A stretch of 15,919 nucleotides of DNA from NCBI GenBank assembly GCA_036493595.1, contig DASXPN010000116.1:1-15919 (forward strand), written 5' to 3'. The position numbers and the translations under genes are program-made. The stretch is from DATAES01 sp036493595. Its GTDB lineage: Bacteria > Actinomycetota > Acidimicrobiia > Acidimicrobiales > JACDCH01. Under the pieces are notes generated by a model. The model searched no databases. It worked only from the letters and a program-made list of their open reading frames with translations, and had not been told where the DNA came from. How positions within the stretch are numbered: position 1 is the first letter of the stretch; every line of letters starts with the position of its first letter. Shown here one piece after another: positions 13,569 through 15,919 of this stretch.

Positions 13569-15181
13569 GCGCGCGGCGCGGCTTGCCGACGGAGCGCGCC
13601 ATCGGCCGGCGTGCGTTCAAGCAAGTGTGGATCTCTGCCGTCGTATGGTCGCTCGCCTTCGGCGCCACTGTCGCCGCGTCGGCGCTGTCGTACGTCAGCA
13701 CGTTCCCCGATCAAGCGAGCCGTGACCAGATCGCGAGGACGACGAGCACCGACGCCGGCATCTCGATCCTGTTCGGGCCGGTGGCCGCCATCAACACCGT
13801 CGGTGGCTACACCGTCTACAAGACGTTCGTGTTCCTCACGACGATCGGGGCGGTCTGGGGTTTGCTCGTCGCCACGAAGCTGCTGCGAGGCGAGGAGGAC
13901 ACCGGCCGCTGGCAACTCACGCTGTCCGGTGGCACCCGCGCCTCACGAGCGACGGCGGCGACCCTCGTCGCCCTCGGGGCGGCGGTGGGCGTCGTGTTCA
14001 CGGGCACGACGTTGATCACCGCGCTGGCGGGTCGCAACCCCGACGTCGCGTTCGGCGTCGGCGAAACCGTCCTGTACGGCGTCAGCATCGCGATCGCACC
14101 GGCGGTCTTCGTGGCGGTCGGCGCACTCACGTCACAGCTCGGGCGGTCGCGCCGCCTGGCCACCGGCCTGGGCATGGGCGCGCTCGGTGTCAGCTTCGTC
14201 GTGCGCATGATCGCCGACTCGTCGTCGAGCACCAAGTGGTTGCTGTGGCTCACTCCGTTCGGTTGGACCGAGCGGGTGCGCCCGTTCAGCGAGAACAACG
14301 CGTGGCCATTGCTGCTCGCGGCTGCGGCGGTCGCCATCCTCGTCTGGGTCTCTCTCGTGCTCGCGGCGCGACGCGATGCCGGCGCAGGCGCGCTCGCGTC
14401 TCGTGACGTTGCCGCGCCGCGTTCGTTCGGATTGCGCACCCCCGTCGGGCTCGTCGTGCGACACGAGACGCCCGTGCTCGTCGCGTGGTGTGTCGGTGTC
14501 GCGGCAGGGGCGTTCGCGCTCGGCATCGTCGCCAAGGTCGCGTCAGGGTCATTGCCATCGTCTTTCAACGACACGCTCGACAAGTTCGGAGTACAAGGGA
14601 CGTTCGTGCGGCAGTATTTCGGCGTCGCTTTCTTGTTGCTGGCAACGGTCGTGGCGCTCGTTCCGGCGAGCCAGGTGGGAGCCGCGTCCGAAGAAGAGAC
14701 GTCAGGACGGTTGGTGCAGGTCCTCGCGCAGCCGGCCCGGCGCGGTCGGCTACTCAGCGGCCGGCTCGCGCTCGCCGCCGTCGCCATCGCCGTCGCCGGC
14801 CTCCTCGGCGGGCTGTTCGGCTGGCTCGGCGCGGCAACGCAGGGCGTCGACCCGGGATTGGGGGCGATGCTCGGTGCCGGGCTCAACGTGGTTCCCACAG
14901 CACTCGCCGTGCTCGGCATCGGCGCGGTCGCGGTGGCCATCAGACCCCGGACGGCGACGTACGCGGTGTACGGCGTCGTGGTGTGGTCGCTCCTCATCGA
15001 CCTGCTGGCGTCATTGGTGACGGGTCTCGAGTGGCTCGATCACCTCTCGTTGTTCCACTACATGGCGCTCGCACCGGCCCAAGCCGTCGACGCGCTCGAC
15101 GTCGTCCTCACCCTTGTCCTTGCGGTCGCGCTCTGCGGCATCGCGACCGCGATCTTCAGCCGGCGGGATGTGATCGCATGA
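13565..15181 (+). CDS. ABC exporter permease (tetronasin-exporter type)
   Basis: The product (538 aa) is a polytopic membrane protein with roughly twelve hydrophobic segments in two similar halves, each starting with a basic stretch (RRAFKQVWISAVVWSLAFGATVA; VRHETPVLVAWCVGVAAGAFALGI). Each half contains an acidic motif used for contact with the ATPase (LLRGEEDTGRWQLTLSGGTRAS; EEETSGRLVQVLAQPARRGRLLSGR). This doubled layout in one chain is that of tetronasin (TnrB-like) exporters, so one permease probably pairs with an ATPase dimer. GTG 13565 overlaps the ATPase stop and has AAAGGGGA at about 8 nt. Its stop overlaps the next gene's ATG (ATGA), so the three genes are translationally coupled. 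Confidence 0.92.
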   Translation: MSARRGLPTERAIGRRAFKQVWISAVVWSLAFGATVAASALSYVSTFPDQASRDQIARTTSTDAGISILFGPVAAINTVGGYTVYKTFVFLTTIGAVWGLLVATKLLRGEEDTGRWQLTLSGGTRASRATAATLVALGAAVGVVFTGTTLITALAGRNPDVAFGVGETVLYGVSIAIAPAVFVAVGALTSQLGRSRRLATGLGMGALGVSFVVRMIADSSSSTKWLLWLTPFGWTERVRPFSENNAWPLLLAAAAVAILVWVSLVLAARRDAGAGALASRDVAAPRSFGLRTPVGLVVRHETPVLVAWCVGVAAGAFALGIVAKVASGSLPSSFNDTLDKFGVQGTFVRQYFGVAFLLLATVVALVPASQVGAASEEETSGRLVQVLAQPARRGRLLSGRLALAAVAIAVAGLLGGLFGWLGAATQGVDPGLGAMLGAGLNVVPTALAVLGIGAVAVAIRPRTATYAVYGVVVWSLLIDLLASLVTGLEWLDHLSLFHYMALAPAQAVDALDVVLTLVLAVALCGIATAIFSRRDVIA

Positions 15182-15919
15182 CCATGACATCGTCTCGATG
15201 GACGGACGCGCTCTTCGACGAGCTGTCACACCAGGGTGATCCAGTCGCGGACGAAGCCGTCGCCGAACACGTCCGGGCGAAGCCCCCGGGGCACCCTCGC
15301 GAGCTCGTCGCCGAACTTGCACAACATCTCGTGCTGCCACCCGACAACCGGTCACCCGCGTTGGAGAACTACTTCGCCAACCCGCCGCCGCTACCGACGT
15401 GGGCCGACGCCGACAAGCTGCATCACAGCGCGGACTTCTTCGACCTGAACGCGCTGACCATCGGTACCTCGCTGTTCTGCGCGTCGCTGCCCGAGGCGTA
15501 CGCCGGAGCGCGCGGTGCGCGCGTGCTGACCCTGTCGGCGCGCATGGTGACCGACCCCGTGCGTCGCGTCTACGAAACCGCACAGATGGTCTTCGACTCG
15601 ATGCAATTGGGTGGCCTGGAACCAGGAACGGGCGCGGGCTACCACGACATCCAACGAGTTCGGCTGATGCACGCCGCCGTTCGCTACCTCGTGCTCAACG
15701 ACCCCGACATCGCGAAGACCGACACGCCCGAGCCGTACCCGTCGTGGTGCATCGCGTCGGGTCTGCCGATCAACCAGGAAGACATGCTCGGCACGCTCAT
15801 GACGTTCACCGTGTCCGTCTTCGAGTCACTCGACAAGCTCGGCATCGTCTACTCGAACGACGACGCCGACGCCTACCTGCATGCGTGGTGCGTCGCCGGT
15901 GACCTGATGGGCATCCGTG
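15178..15919 (+). CDS. MpaB/latex-clearing-protein-like oxygenase (DUF2236), 3' end outside the window
   Basis: The first 247 residues are present and the frame is open to the window edge. PF09995-type features are seen: ADFFDLNALTIGTSLFCASLPEAYAG, the RRVYETAQMVFDSM segment with R130 and T134 spaced as the Arg/Thr pair of latex-clearing protein, and VRLMHAAVRYLVL with H165 in the position of the haem-binding His. SGLPINQEDMLGTLMTFTVSVFESL follows as in the family. The protein is therefore probably a haem b enzyme acting on a hydrophobic substrate; no signal peptide is visible. ATG 15178 overlaps the permease stop (ATGA). Coupling to an exporter suggests that both act on the same lipid-like compound, which is inference. 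Confidence 0.85.
   Translation, partial: MTMTSSRWTDALFDELSHQGDPVADEAVAEHVRAKPPGHPRELVAELAQHLVLPPDNRSPALENYFANPPPLPTWADADKLHHSADFFDLNALTIGTSLFCASLPEAYAGARGARVLTLSARMVTDPVRRVYETAQMVFDSMQLGGLEPGTGAGYHDIQRVRLMHAAVRYLVLNDPDIAKTDTPEPYPSWCIASGLPINQEDMLGTLMTFTVSVFESLDKLGIVYSNDDADAYLHAWCVAGDLMGIR

Overview
The window is high-GC DNA (mostly G/C third codon positions, many GTG/TTG starts, several start codons that look leaderless). Together with a Gram-positive-type LexA box, a LAL-type LuxR regulator and tetronasin-type ABC exporter genes, this points to an actinomycete. An Acidimicrobiia-like origin is my guess, not a demonstrated fact. It reads as an ordinary chromosomal segment: I see no transposase, integrase, tRNA, rRNA or CRISPR array.

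Left part (1-1693): a small STAS-like gene on the minus strand diverges from dinB, a translesion DNA polymerase IV whose start codon sits in the middle of a perfect LexA (SOS) palindrome. Next (1772-5154) comes a tight plus-strand run: a beta-lactamase-fold serine hydrolase, a nucleoside hydrolase, an ECF sigma factor and a VOC-family protein. The VOC protein carries an N-terminal extension that resembles the start of a sigma-factor partner protein. An ArsR-SRPBCC fusion gene (5189-5941) follows. It has its own promoter, with a palindrome placed exactly between the -35 and -10 boxes, as expected of autorepression.

Centre (5951-11551): a minus-strand series consisting of a large LAL-type LuxR regulator, a winged-helix SAM methyltransferase and a P-loop kinase-like protein. 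A second SAM methyltransferase diverges from the regulator. A 20-bp box (19/20 identical, with a CGTGG-N2-CCACG dyad) lies 57 and 59 nt upstream of the chosen start codons of the two methyltransferases. This is the strongest candidate for an undescribed regulatory module in the window.

Right part (11556-15919): a decapitated esterase remnant lies in the same frame just behind a membrane isoprenylcysteine-methyltransferase-like gene. A perfect inverted repeat with 12-bp arms separates that gene from a divergent ABC exporter operon (ATPase, then permease). The permease overlaps by ATGA the start of an MpaB/latex-clearing-type haem oxygenase gene that runs off the window.
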